From an uncultured Muribaculaceae bacterium (GTDB lineage: Bacteria > Bacteroidota > Bacteroidia > Bacteroidales > Muribaculaceae), in assembly GCA_910577585.1 (NCBI GenBank), contig CAJTNN010000029.1:1-28036 (forward strand): 28,036 bases of DNA. Reading direction: 5' to 3'. The notes under the pieces were generated by a model, which did not search any database, was not told the origin of the DNA, and saw nothing but the letters and a program-made list of their open reading frames with translations. The first letter of the stretch is position 1. The number at the start of each line of letters is the position of its first letter. Position numbers and translations under genes: made by a program. This document shows, piece by piece, positions 6,840 to 15,086 of this stretch.

Positions 6840-9800
6840 CCCTCTTAGCGCGTCGCTTGGGCATGATGCGCTCGTGGATGTACTGAAACATCACGAACAT
6901 CACCGGTGCGATGAAGAGCAGGGCCAGTGTGCCGGCAAGCAGGCCGCCTACGGTAGCGACTCCCACCGAGATGTTGCCGTTGGCGCCGACGCCGCTGGCA
7001 AACATCAGCGGCAACATGCCGAACACCATTGTGGCTGAGGTCATGATGATAGGTCGGAATCTGGCCTTGGCTGCCGAGATAGCGGCCCCTACAAGGCTCA
7101 TCCCCTCTTTGCGACGGGCTGAGGCATACTCGGTGAGAAGAATCGCCGTCTTGGCAAGAAGGCCGATTAGCATTATCAATCCGATCTGCATGTAGATGTT
7201 GTTCTCGAGTCCCCACCAGCGGGCAAACAGGAATGAACCCGCCAGACCGAAGGGCACAGCCGCTATCACAGCGAATGGCACTGTGATGCTCTCATAAAGG
7301 GCGCATAGAATCAGATACACGAATGCCAGGCAGATACAGAATACAATCACGGTCGTGTCGCCCGATGAGGCCTCCTCACGCGACATACCGCCGAATTCAT
7401 AGCCGTAGCCTTCAGGTAGATACCTGGAGGCTACCTCTTTTATGGTATTCAGTGCCTCGCCCGAACTGTAGCCCTCACCCTGCTCGCCATAGACTGAGAT
7501 TGAGGGAAACAGATTGAATCTCGACAGTGATTCCGAGCCGTAGACGCGTGTGAGGGTGAGGAAGTTGGATATGGGTGCCATCTCGCCAGTGGATGATCTG
7601 ACATACATCTTCTTGAACGAATCAGTGTCGATGCGCTCGCCGGGAGCGGCCTGCACCATCACACGATAGAGTTTGGTGAAGCGGTTGAGGTTGGATGAGT
7701 AGCTGCCCCCGACATATCCGGCGAGTGTGGAGAGCACATCGGTCGGGGCGACATTCATCTGCATACATTTCACTGCGTCTACCTCTACCATGTATTGCGG
7801 ATACTTGGTGTCGAAGGTGGTGTAGGCTCGCGAAATCTCGGGGCGACGGTTGAAAGAGTCGATAAATTCACGGGTGGTGGCCAGGAGCTGGTCGGTGGTC
7901 TTGCCGGATCGGTCCTGCACATATAGTTCGAAACCGGAGCCTGTGCCATAGCCCGATATCATAGGCGACTGCGAGGCGCGCACCTGCGCTGAGGTTATCG
8001 GGGCGGTGCGGCGGTAAATCTCGCGTATCACGGCGTTGATGTCGTTGTCGCTGCCGGGGCGCTCGCTCCAGTCGGTGAGGCGTATATTGAATGAACCGGC
8101 TGAGGCCGACTGGTCATGTCGGGCGCTCTTTCCGCTCACCCGCGAGTAGATGGCTATCTGGGGAATACCCTTTATGGAGTCTTCTATCTGCTGCATGATC
8201 CGGTCAGTCTCTTCGAGATTGGTGCCGGGGGCTACCTGCACGTTGAGGCTTATGGTGCCCATATCCTCCTGCGGCACCAGTCCGGTGCGCGTGGTGGTCA
8301 TCAGCCAGTAGAGACCGCCGGCTGAGATGAGCAGCAACACGAGCACTATCCATTTGCGGCGCAAGAGGAATGCCACACCCGTGCGGTACTGCCCCACCAC
8401 AGTTGCCAGCGACTTATCGAAGGCGTAGTGGAACCGCTTAACATACGAAACCTTCTCACCCCCACGCGAGGGTGCGCGCATGAGCAGCGCGCTCAAGGCC
8501 GGACAAAGAGTCATGGCATTCAATAACGATATACCCACTGCCACAGCCATCGTGAGTCCGAACTGGGTGTAGAATGTGCCGGCTGTGCCACCCATGAAGC
8601 ACACGGGGATAAAGACGGCCATAAATACGATGGTCGTGGTGATCAGTGCTGCCGACAATCCCCCCATGGCCTTGACGGTGGCTTCATAGGGGTCGTCGAA
8701 GCCCTCCTCAAACTTGGCCTGCACAGCTTCGACCACCACCACGGAGTCGTCGACCACAGTGCCTATCACCAGTACTATGGCAAAGAGTGTGAGCATATTG
8801 AGTGTGAAGCCGACGGCATAGATGAAGGCAAATGTGCCCACAAGCGACACTATGATAGAGAGCGCAGGGATAATCGTGGTGCGCAGGTCGTGGATGAAGA
8901 GATACACTACCAGCACCACCAGCACGAGCGCTATCACCAGCGTCTCGACCACCTTGTGGATCGATGCGTCAAGGAAGTCCTTGGTGCTCGAGATGTCGGT
9001 CAGCACCATGCCGGGGGGCAGATTGCGCCTTATTTCATCCATCGTGCGGTCAATCTGCTCGATGACTTCGTTGGCATTCGACCCTGCGGTCTGGGCTATC
9101 ATGGCATTGGCGCCGGGATGTCCGGCGGTCTGGCTTATCATGGCGTAGTTGACGGCTCCAAGCTCTACATCGGCCACATCCTTGAGCCTGAGCACACTCC
9201 CGTCGGGGAGGGCCTTGACCACAAGATTCTCGTAATCTACTGCATCTTCATAGCGGCCTCGGTATTTGAGCACGTACTGGAAGGTGTTGCTCGTCTCGGC
9301 ACCGAGTGTGCCGGTGGGTGATTCGATGTTCTGCTGGGCCAGCACGTTGTCGATATCCTTGGGCACCAGTCCATATTGCGACATCCTCGATGGGTCGAGC
9401 CATATTCGCATGGCATATTCTGCGCTAAATACATTCATGTCGCCCACACCGGGGATACGCGAAATCTGCGGCTCGATATTGATCTTCATGTAGTTGGTGA
9501 GGAATTTCGAGTCGTAGCTATTGTCGGGGCTATAGAGGGTTATGGCCTTGAGGGTGCTGTTCTGGCGTTTGCGCACCGTCACACCACTCTTGGTGACCTC
9601 GGCCGGGAGCAATCCCTGGGCTGAGGCCACGCGGTTCTGCACATTCACTACGGCCATGTCGGGGTCCGAACCCTGCTTGAAGTAGATGGTGATGGTGGCG
9701 GCGCCGGTGTTGGTGGCGGTTGAGGTCATGTAGGTCATGTCTTCCACGCCGTTGAGCGATTCTTCGAGGGGCACGATGACACTCTTCTGCACCGTCTCGG

Positions 9801-9963
9801 CATTGGCACCGGTATATGTGGCCGACACCCTCACGGTTGGGGGCGCTATGTCGGGAAATTGTTCGATAGGCAATTGCAGCAGGGCTATGGTGCCCACTAT
9901 CACTATCAGCACCGCTATCACTCCGGCCAGCACCGGGCGGTCAATAAATGTCTTTATACTCAT
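6823..9963 (-). CDS. RND (HAE1/AcrB-type) efflux pump permease
   Basis: Encodes 1046 residues, matching AcrB/MexB (about 1050). It would export hydrophobic or amphiphilic compounds across the envelope, driven by the proton gradient, as a trimer with a membrane fusion protein and a TolC-like channel. The start MSIKTFIDRPVLA is typical. TM4 carries the proton-relay aspartates D405 and D406 in VVDDSVVVVE, and TM10 keeps the lysine in GLLAKTAILLTEYA. Porter-domain landmarks (VRVSATYTGANAETVQ, VQNRVASAQGLLP) are intact. No fusion protein or outer-membrane factor gene is adjacent, unlike usual Bacteroidetes operons, so partners must be elsewhere. Its 5' leader has a large inverted repeat; its 3' end overlaps the hydrolase gene. 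Confidence 0.96.
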   Translation of the reverse strand: MSIKTFIDRPVLAGVIAVLIVIVGTIALLQLPIEQFPDIAPPTVRVSATYTGANAETVQKSVIVPLEESLNGVEDMTYMTSTATNTGAATITIYFKQGSDPDMAVVNVQNRVASAQGLLPAEVTKSGVTVRKRQNSTLKAITLYSPDNSYDSKFLTNYMKINIEPQISRIPGVGDMNVFSAEYAMRIWLDPSRMSQYGLVPKDIDNVLAQQNIESPTGTLGAETSNTFQYVLKYRGRYEDAVDYENLVVKALPDGSVLRLKDVADVELGAVNYAMISQTAGHPGANAMIAQTAGSNANEVIEQIDRTMDEIRRNLPPGMVLTDISSTKDFLDASIHKVVETLVIALVLVVLVVYLFIHDLRTTIIPALSIIVSLVGTFAFIYAVGFTLNMLTLFAIVLVIGTVVDDSVVVVEAVQAKFEEGFDDPYEATVKAMGGLSAALITTTIVFMAVFIPVCFMGGTAGTFYTQFGLTMAVAVGISLLNAMTLCPALSALLMRAPSRGGEKVSYVKRFHYAFDKSLATVVGQYRTGVAFLLRRKWIVLVLLLISAGGLYWLMTTTRTGLVPQEDMGTISLNVQVAPGTNLEETDRIMQQIEDSIKGIPQIAIYSRVSGKSARHDQSASAGSFNIRLTDWSERPGSDNDINAVIREIYRRTAPITSAQVRASQSPMISGYGTGSGFELYVQDRSGKTTDQLLATTREFIDSFNRRPEISRAYTTFDTKYPQYMVEVDAVKCMQMNVAPTDVLSTLAGYVGGSYSSNLNRFTKLYRVMVQAAPGERIDTDSFKKMYVRSSTGEMAPISNFLTLTRVYGSESLSRFNLFPSISVYGEQGEGYSSGEALNTIKEVASRYLPEGYGYEFGGMSREEASSGDTTVIVFCICLAFVYLILCALYESITVPFAVIAAVPFGLAGSFLFARWWGLENNIYMQIGLIMLIGLLAKTAILLTEYASARRKEGMSLVGAAISAAKARFRPIIMTSATMVFGMLPLMFASGVGANGNISVGVATVGGLLAGTLALLFIAPVMFVMFQYIHERIMPKRRAKRATSVA

Positions 9964-9980
9964 AATCGGGTTTAATCAGG

Positions 9981-10034
9981 AGCCCCCGCAGATGTGAGAC
10001 ATGGCAGAGATATATCATAGCCACATCAGGGGCT
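9981..10034 (-). promoter_or_regulatory. Inverted repeat in the RND-pump leader
   Basis: AGCCCC (9981-9986) plus GATGTG (9991-9996) pair with CACATC (10022-10027) plus GGGGCT (10029-10034), leaving a 4-against-1-nt internal loop. On the minus strand it lies 18-71 nt upstream of the pump start codon, so it could be a leader RNA hairpin or an operator. No T tract follows. The remaining sequence to 10190 is AT-rich with no gene, and I found no full TTG/TAnnTTTG promoter for the pump. Confidence 0.55.
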
Positions 10035-10159
10035 TTCCACCGCGAAGTTAGGCGATTAAACCTTATGATTCATCGCATGTCATAATATATATTGATTAAC
10101 GTGGGCAAAATGATGGCCAAAGTGCGCATCGGGAGCAACATGATTTGTCGATTATTCCC

Positions 10160-10167
10160 TAATTTTG
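10160..10167 (+). promoter_or_regulatory. Probable -7 box of the PepSY-like gene
   Basis: TAATTTTG matches the Bacteroidetes -7 consensus and lies 24 nt before the ATG at 10191. No TTG is found 19-21 nt upstream, so only half of the promoter is supported. Confidence 0.5.
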
Positions 10168-10190
10168 CATCACACATATATCCCTGCTAC

Positions 10191-10655
10191 ATGAAAATGA
10201 AAAAGTTTTTTGCAACGATGTTCATCATGGCGATGGCATCAGTATCTACCTGCATGATGGCCGGCACCCCCATCAACGCTTCGCAGCTGCCGAAGAGTGC
10301 CACAACGTTTCTGACCAAGCACTTCCCCTCTGACAAGGTGCGCAAGGCCGAGACCGACCAGGGTCGCCGCGGGGTGGAGTATGAGGTGGATCTCGTGAGC
10401 GGTGCTGAAATCGATTTCAACGCCGATGGCACCTGGAAAGAGGTGAAGGCTGCCCACGGCAAGGCTGTGCCTGCGGCTATCGTGCCTGCGGCTATCACCA
10501 AGTATGTCAACGCCAACTTCAAGGGTCTCTCTATCGTGGAGATCTCCCGCAAGCGTGGCGGATATGAGGTGGAGCTCTCGAATGGCACCGAGCTTAAGCT
10601 CACCGAGGATGCCAAGCCTATGGCTCCGCGCCAGGGTGGCGGCAAGCGCCATTGA
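10191..10655 (+). CDS. Exported PepSY-like (DUF2874-type) protein
   Basis: Encodes 154 residues from ATG 10191, where a signal peptide (MKMKKFFATMFIMAMASVS...) begins. The 33 in-frame codons upstream look untranslated because they cover the promoter region. The mature protein has two successive repeats. Each has a helix predicted from ASQLPKSATTFLTKHFP or VPAAITKYVNANFKG, then beta strands ending in YEVDLVSGAEIDFNADG or YEVELSNGTELKLTEDG-like sequence. This is the PepSY-like DUF2874 fold common in Bacteroidetes periplasmic proteins; binding of a ligand or peptide is assumed for the family, not shown. The C-terminus is basic. A strong terminator follows 50 nt after the stop. Confidence 0.85.
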   Translation: MKMKKFFATMFIMAMASVSTCMMAGTPINASQLPKSATTFLTKHFPSDKVRKAETDQGRRGVEYEVDLVSGAEIDFNADGTWKEVKAAHGKAVPAAIVPAAITKYVNANFKGLSIVEISRKRGGYEVELSNGTELKLTEDAKPMAPRQGGGKRH

Positions 10656-10704
10656 TTGGAGTCGAGGTGGTGAATCCACCCATCCATGACACGCCTTACA
10701 CGAC

Positions 10705-10753
10705 AAGTCCCGCAAGGAGGATATGATTCCTCTTTGCGGGACTTCTCTTTTTT
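10705..10753 (+). terminator. Strong intrinsic terminator, bidirectional
   Basis: A 16-bp stem (AAGTCCCGCAAGGAGG at 10705-10720 with CCTCTTTGCGGGACTT at 10729-10744, one wobble) has an 8-nt loop. CTCTTTTTT follows on the plus strand. It separates the PepSY-like gene from the convergent CotH gene. Confidence 0.9.
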
Positions 10754-10757
10754 AGCA

Positions 10758-10806
10758 CATTCAGCGCTGGGCGCTGTTGTGTGGTGTCATTCAGCGCGGG
10801 GCGCGA
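10758..10806 (+). repeat. Two-copy 30-bp-period repeat
   Basis: CATTCAGCGC followed by T or G and then GGGCGC occurs at 10758 and again at 10788, exactly 30 bp apart. It fills most of the gap between the terminator and the stop codon of the CotH gene. Confidence 0.65.
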
Positions 10807-10821
10807 ACTGGATAAGATGTG

Positions 10822-12561
10822 TTATCGACGGTTCACCACCACCTTGCGCACCTCGGCGCCCTGGCGGCGGATGTAGATGCCGGATGCGGCGGGCGAATCG
10901 ATGCGGCGGCCGCTGAGGTCGTAGTATTCCACGGGGAGTTCATCGGCCGCATCGGGGGCGGTGATGCCTGTGGTGATGCCGCCGCGGTCGTAGATGCCGC
11001 CATGCTCATAGATGAGGTCGATGGTCTGGTTGCCATCCTCCACACCTGATTGGCCGTTGTTGAAGATTATGCCGCTATGTCCGGCTTCGGGGAGTCCGGC
11101 ACTCTCGGTGAAGGTGTATTTCCAAACCGCAGCATTGGGGTCGGCGTAGATTTCAGAGGGGTCCACACGCTGCATCTGGGTGCCGGGCCATTCGCCGCAT
11201 GCCACCGGATTCCAGGTGAAGACATACACATCATCCCAGGCGTTGTCGAAGTCGATGAAGTAGACTGTATACTGGTCATCGGTGGCCGAGGCGTAGTGCC
11301 ATGTGCGGTTGAGATAATTGACTGAGCTGCGCAGCATACCCTTTACTTCACCGGCGCGGTCGTTGAGGTTTTCGTTACCATACTGGGGCCAACGCTCCTT
11401 ATCGGCGCGGGCGGCCTCCTCAATGGTGTCGATGAAGGTGTCGATATATCCGTAGATTGTGTCGTAGTCGCCATCCATCAGAGTGGCATACACACGCTCT
11501 ACCTCCTTCACAAAGGCCGGATACTGATAGAGGGCCTTGATCCAGTGGTTGCTGTAGAGGCCGTAGTCGAAGAGGAGGGTATCTTCAGTGGTCTGGAAGG
11601 CTGAGCCGAAATCCCATACGGGGCCGAAGTTCCATTTTGCATCGGCGCCCATGTCGCGCGAGAGCTTGCAGCTACCGTGGAACGACTCGTAGTTGAACAC
11701 GAGCTGATTGACCACAAAGAAGCGTGCGAGGTTGGTCATGTCGATTTTCTGCTGCCATGCGCATTCATCGGTGTCGCCGTTGATGATCATTTCGTCGAGC
11801 TGACGGAATTCTTTGAGCAGCCATTCCTTATGGGCGTCTGTGATGTAGTCGCTGGGGGTGTCGTAGGTGACGCGCATCACGGGGTCGGGTACATAGGGGT
11901 CGATTGATTCAAACTCAATCTGTGCGGGGTCTTCGTAGTTGTCGATCTCCACAAGCCATCCGCCGGTGGCATAGTCATCCTGCCAGGGGAGTGTCTGGCC
12001 GGGGTTGGCCTCTTCGTAGTCCTCTACAGCTGAGTCGTAGTCGAAGACATTGACACGCTTCTCGTCGACGCGCACAGTCTCTGTCAGGAAGTAGAGGCCG
12101 ATATAATCGCCGTTGAGCACGACTTCTACCGGTGCGTCGCCCGGAGTCCAGGGGAGTCCGGCGAGGCGGCTGAGCTGGAAGCCCACGGCGTTGCGCAGGA
12201 ATCCTTTGTTGTCGTCGGCATGTGCGAGCAGAGCCCAGTGCTTGCTGCTGCTCATGCCCATGAGTTTCTGTTTCTTGCCGAGTTTGAGGCGATAGGGTTT
12301 CTTGTCGAATCCGGTCCAGGTGTAGTTGCCACGCCCGCGTATCTGAAGGTCGAGGGGTGCATCCTTGCTGCCGAAGGCGCTCACACCTTCGCATCCATTG
12401 GGGTCAAGATAGTAGGAGGCTTTCACGTAATCCTCTTTCGAGGTAATCTCCTGATTGTTCTCGGTGGTGATATATATCACCGGCAGCGAGCCTGAGGGCT
12501 GGGCGCCTGATGCGGGGAGCAGGGCGGCGGCGCCGAGAAGTGAGAATAGAAGTCGTTTCAT
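10822..12561 (-). CDS. Secreted CotH-kinase-family protein with starch-binding-type module
   Basis: Encodes 579 residues with a short signal peptide (MKRLLFSLLGAAALLPASG). Residues about 25-420 match the CotH family: LQIRGRGNYTW, KKPYRLKL, SKHWALLAHADD with LRNAVGF, VLNGDYIGLYFLTE, and the late WNFGPVWDFGSAF containing a probable metal-binding Asp. CotH proteins are atypical kinases that can phosphorylate proteins or carbohydrates; activity here is inferred. Residues about 430-535 (YTVYFIDFDNAW... VYVFTWNP ... WPGTQM ... IIFNNG) fit a CBM26-like starch-binding module. The end (YYDLSGRRIDSPAASGIYI) is the Bacteroidales sorting-like domain. The gene is monocistronic with a strong promoter. The combination suggests a surface enzyme acting on or near glycans. 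Confidence 0.88.
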   Translation of the reverse strand: MKRLLFSLLGAAALLPASGAQPSGSLPVIYITTENNQEITSKEDYVKASYYLDPNGCEGVSAFGSKDAPLDLQIRGRGNYTWTGFDKKPYRLKLGKKQKLMGMSSSKHWALLAHADDNKGFLRNAVGFQLSRLAGLPWTPGDAPVEVVLNGDYIGLYFLTETVRVDEKRVNVFDYDSAVEDYEEANPGQTLPWQDDYATGGWLVEIDNYEDPAQIEFESIDPYVPDPVMRVTYDTPSDYITDAHKEWLLKEFRQLDEMIINGDTDECAWQQKIDMTNLARFFVVNQLVFNYESFHGSCKLSRDMGADAKWNFGPVWDFGSAFQTTEDTLLFDYGLYSNHWIKALYQYPAFVKEVERVYATLMDGDYDTIYGYIDTFIDTIEEAARADKERWPQYGNENLNDRAGEVKGMLRSSVNYLNRTWHYASATDDQYTVYFIDFDNAWDDVYVFTWNPVACGEWPGTQMQRVDPSEIYADPNAAVWKYTFTESAGLPEAGHSGIIFNNGQSGVEDGNQTIDLIYEHGGIYDRGGITTGITAPDAADELPVEYYDLSGRRIDSPAASGIYIRRQGAEVRKVVVNRR

Positions 12562-12600
12562 GTATAAGAATTTATGTCAGTTAACTCTGTCTGTGGTCGA

Positions 12601-12616
12601 CGCCTGCATGCAGGCG
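12601..12616. promoter_or_regulatory. 16-bp perfect palindrome at the CotH transcript start
   Basis: CGCCTGCATGCAGGCG is its own reverse complement. On the minus strand it starts about 12 nt after the -7 box, so it lies at or just inside the 5' end of the CotH transcript. It could be an operator or a 5' stem. Confidence 0.6.
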
Positions 12617-12628
12617 CGTTTGACAGTG

Positions 12629-12659
12629 CAAAATTACTGAATTTCGCGCTATCGGCCAA
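12629..12659 (-). promoter_or_regulatory. Bacteroidetes-type promoter of the CotH gene
   Basis: On the minus strand, TTG (12657-12659), 20 nt and TAATTTTG (12629-12636) fit the consensus exactly. The start codon is 67 nt downstream of the -7 box. Confidence 0.75.
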
Positions 12660-12666
12660 ATGAGCA

Positions 12667-12767
12667 GTGTGATTATCCCCGGTTATCCTAATGGGAGTGT
12701 GATTATCCCCGGTTATCCCTTATGGGAATGCGATTATCCCCTTTTATCCTAATGGGAGTGTGATTAT
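12667..12767 (-). repeat. 30-bp tandem repeat spanning the end of the kinase gene
   Basis: Units begin at 12667, 12697, 12728 and 12758 (30, 31 and 30 bp; the last partial). On the plus strand each opens with a variant of GTGTGATTATCCCCGGTTAT and ends TCCTAATGGGA or similar. The third and fourth units contain the last codons of the sensor kinase (IITLPLG) and its TAA stop (12744-12746). The first two units, which lie beyond the stop, are near-copies of that coding end with their own TAA. Confidence 0.9.
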
Positions 12768-14189
12768 GAAGCGGAGTCCTCCGGCTGCAGGAAGCTCGGC
12801 CTCGATGCGGCCGCCATGCAGCACGATGGCGTTCTTCACGATGGCCAGTCCGAGTCCGGTGCCTCCGGTGGCGCGCGAGCGTCCCTTATCAACTCGGTAG
12901 AAGCGTTCGAACAGATGGGGCAGATGGCGGGGGTCGACCCCTGCGCCGTCGTCGGCCACGCTGATTCTGACAGCGCGCCGGTCATCTGCGATCTGAGCAG
13001 TGATGGTGATGCGGCTGCCGCCGCTGTAGGCGATGGCGTTGTCGAGCAGATTGCGGAAGGCTGATTCGAGCAGCTGGCGGTTGGCGGTGATGCTGATCGG
13101 GAAGTCGATATCATCTTCGATGCGCATACCCGCAGCCTCGGCCAGGGGGTGGGCGTCGGCCACTACATCGGCAACAACCTCGGTGAGATCGAGGGGTGAC
13201 TTGGTGATGCTTGCGGGGGCCTCTTCCATGCGGGTGATGGTGGCCACATCGGCCAGCAGTCGCTGCAGGCGGTCGGTGTCGTGCAGCGAGCGGCGCAGGA
13301 AGTCGAGGCGTTTCTCCTCGCTTATGCCGGGATGCTCGATTAGGGTCTCAAGGCAGAGGCGTATTGAGGCCACCGGTGTCTTGAGTTCATGGTTTATATT
13401 GTTGGTGAGCTGCCGCTTTATGCGCTCTTTCTCGCGTTGCTGGTACAGGGCGCGGGCATGCTCGCGGTCGCGGTCGGCGATTGCTTGCTGAAGATTGGCA
13501 TATAGTCTGACGATATGATTTGAGATAGAGCCGAATTCGTCGGGTGGAAAGGGTGATGTGTCGTAGATGCGCTCTCCCCTCTCGGCGCGGGCTGCGAAGC
13601 GGTTGAGGCGCAGCAGATGCTGGCCGATGCGGCGTGTGGCGAAGTATCCTATGATGCACATTGCGAGCGTGACGATTCCCATGCTCCAGAGGAATCCCAT
13701 ATCGGCGTGCAGCACACCGGCGAGGTTGAGTGTGTAGGGCACAGCCGAGCGCACCACCAGGCCGTCGGCAGCGGCTGTGGCTGAGTAGAAGTAGGTGTGG
13801 CCTGTGGTGCTGCTGTGGCGACGTACGGAGTAGCCCTCACCTTTTGTGCGGGCTGAGACTATCTCGCGGCGGTCGAGATGATTGCTGTCGGGGAGAGTGT
13901 CGAGGCTATTGTCGTAGAGGACATGGCCGTCGCGCCCGATGATGCTGATGCGCAGGCCTTCGGGGGCGTTGATGTCGGCGGGGGTGATGCTGTCGGGGGC
14001 TATGCCGCGTGCCAATTCTGCGAGAAGCAGATGATTCACCCCCTGCAGACGCGTATTGAGGGCCTCGGCTTTGAATTCCTTCTCGCGATGATACTGGAAG
14101 AGGATGAAGCAGCCGGCCAGCAGCAGTGAGTAACCCAATAGCCACACAAATAGGCGGCTGGGATATGAGAGTCTATTCGATGAAGCCAT
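12744..14189 (-). CDS. Sensor histidine kinase of a two-component system
   Basis: Encodes 481 residues from the ATG at 14189; an upstream in-frame start at 14264 would overlap the regulator gene far more. TM1 spans about residues 13-33. A periplasmic sensor of ~130 residues follows, then TM2 about 165-184 and a HAMP-like linker. The dimerisation/phosphoacceptor domain contains H267 in NINHELKTPVASIRL. The ATPase domain has the N box (RNLLDNAIAYS, 379-389), G1 DDGAGV (413-418) and G2 GGTGLGLAI (442-450). It phosphorylates the regulator encoded just upstream; the genes overlap by 17 nt, which suggests translational coupling. The signal is unknown; phosphate is plausible because a phosphate transporter is adjacent. 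The final codons lie within a 30-bp tandem repeat. Confidence 0.93.
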   Translation of the reverse strand: MASSNRLSYPSRLFVWLLGYSLLLAGCFILFQYHREKEFKAEALNTRLQGVNHLLLAELARGIAPDSITPADINAPEGLRISIIGRDGHVLYDNSLDTLPDSNHLDRREIVSARTKGEGYSVRRHSSTTGHTYFYSATAAADGLVVRSAVPYTLNLAGVLHADMGFLWSMGIVTLAMCIIGYFATRRIGQHLLRLNRFAARAERGERIYDTSPFPPDEFGSISNHIVRLYANLQQAIADRDREHARALYQQREKERIKRQLTNNINHELKTPVASIRLCLETLIEHPGISEEKRLDFLRRSLHDTDRLQRLLADVATITRMEEAPASITKSPLDLTEVVADVVADAHPLAEAAGMRIEDDIDFPISITANRQLLESAFRNLLDNAIAYSGGSRITITAQIADDRRAVRISVADDGAGVDPRHLPHLFERFYRVDKGRSRATGGTGLGLAIVKNAIVLHGGRIEAELPAAGGLRFIITLPLG

Positions 14190-14928
14190 AACCGTAGCCT
14201 GAGCGTGTGACAATATTCTTATCGTAGGGGCGGATTTTTGAGCGTATGCGGGTGATGTTGACATCCACCACGCGGTCTACCACCACCACCTCGTCGGGCC
14301 ATATGGCGCGCAGCAATTCTTCGCGCGAGAATATATGTCCGGGGCGCGAGAGGAGTTTGCTGAGTATCTCGAATTCCTTGCGGGGAAGCTTCACCTCGCG
14401 GCCATCTACAAAGCAGCGTTTGGAGGCCACATCGAGCGAGAGGCCTTCGTAGGCGAGATGCTCGGCTGCGGAATCGCGGGTCGATGATGATGAGTCTTGA
14501 GGGTTGAGGCGGGGAGGCTCGGGTGTTGTCAGATTCTGCGCCCGACGCCGCAGTGCACTTCTTACGCGCGCCTTGAGAGCCGGGAGGGAGTAGGGTTTCA
14601 TTATGTAGTCGTCGGCGCCCGAGTCGAGCCCCTCGATCATGTCGGTCTCTGAGTCGAGGGCGGTGCAGAAGATGATGGGGATGGCGGCGGTGGCGGGATT
14701 GCGGCGCAGCAGGCGTGCGAGCTGCAGCCCGGAGATCTCCCCCATCATTATGTCGAGAATGATGAGGTCGAAGTCTCTGAGGTCCATGGTGAGGACGGTC
14801 TCGGCATCGGGGGCGGTGACCACCTCATAGCCCTCGGCCTCAAGATTAAACTGAAGAGCCTCGCGCAGAGTCTCCTCATCATCAACTATCAATATGCGTC
14901 TGCCTGCAGAAGAAGTCATAAGCCTCAT
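14173..14928 (-). CDS. OmpR/PhoB-family response regulator
   Basis: Encodes 251 residues. The receiver domain (about 10-128) has the acidic pair D16 D17 (ILIVDDEE), the phosphoacceptor D59 (DLIILDIMMGE), the switch Thr89 and K111 in IMKPYS. A linker of about 35 residues, rich in Pro and Ser, leads to the winged-helix DNA-binding domain (about 165-251) ending TRSGYGYGFIE. The start could be M1 at 14928 or M4 at 14919; both precede the first strand. It is the first gene of an operon with the kinase. Neither a dedicated promoter nor target sites could be identified in the ~160 nt before it, but the transporter terminator upstream suggests independent transcription. Confidence 0.94.
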   Translation of the reverse strand: MRLMTSSAGRRILIVDDEETLREALQFNLEAEGYEVVTAPDAETVLTMDLRDFDLIILDIMMGEISGLQLARLLRRNPATAAIPIIFCTALDSETDMIEGLDSGADDYIMKPYSLPALKARVRSALRRRAQNLTTPEPPRLNPQDSSSSTRDSAAEHLAYEGLSLDVASKRCFVDGREVKLPRKEFEILSKLLSRPGHIFSREELLRAIWPDEVVVVDRVVDVNITRIRSKIRPYDKNIVTRSGYGYGFIE

Positions 14929-15008
14929 TTTATTTACAAATCCTTTACCAATTTAACATTTGAGCCGCCGGATAGTTGCCACACGCCTCCCCTTGCTCAC
15001 TGCAGGTG

Positions 15009-15051
15009 AAAAAGAAAGTCTCCAGGCTGCCTGTCGGGAGCATGGAGACTT
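15009..15051 (-). terminator. Intrinsic terminator of the phosphate transporter gene
   Basis: On the minus strand AAGTCTCCA (15043-15051) pairs with TGGAGACTT (15016-15024) and is followed by TCTTTTT. It lies 36 nt after the transporter stop and before the response regulator start. Confidence 0.8.
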
Positions 15052-15086
15052 GGGGGTATTGTATAGGAGTGTGTGACTTATGGGGG

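Noticed and set aside
12667..12767. CRISPR-like array
   Set aside because: Units are directly adjacent without spacers, include coding sequence, and no cas gene is present. The same applies to the arrays at 18216 and 23881.
14189..14264. Longer start of the sensor kinase
   Set aside because: It would overlap the regulator gene by 92 nt and adds no recognisable sequence; the start at 14189 leaves a typical short overlap and begins just before TM1.
12744..14928. Naming the two-component genes phoB and phoR
   Set aside because: The family and the neighbouring phosphate transporter fit, but the kinase lacks a recognisable PhoR-type sensor and no Pho-box sites were identified.
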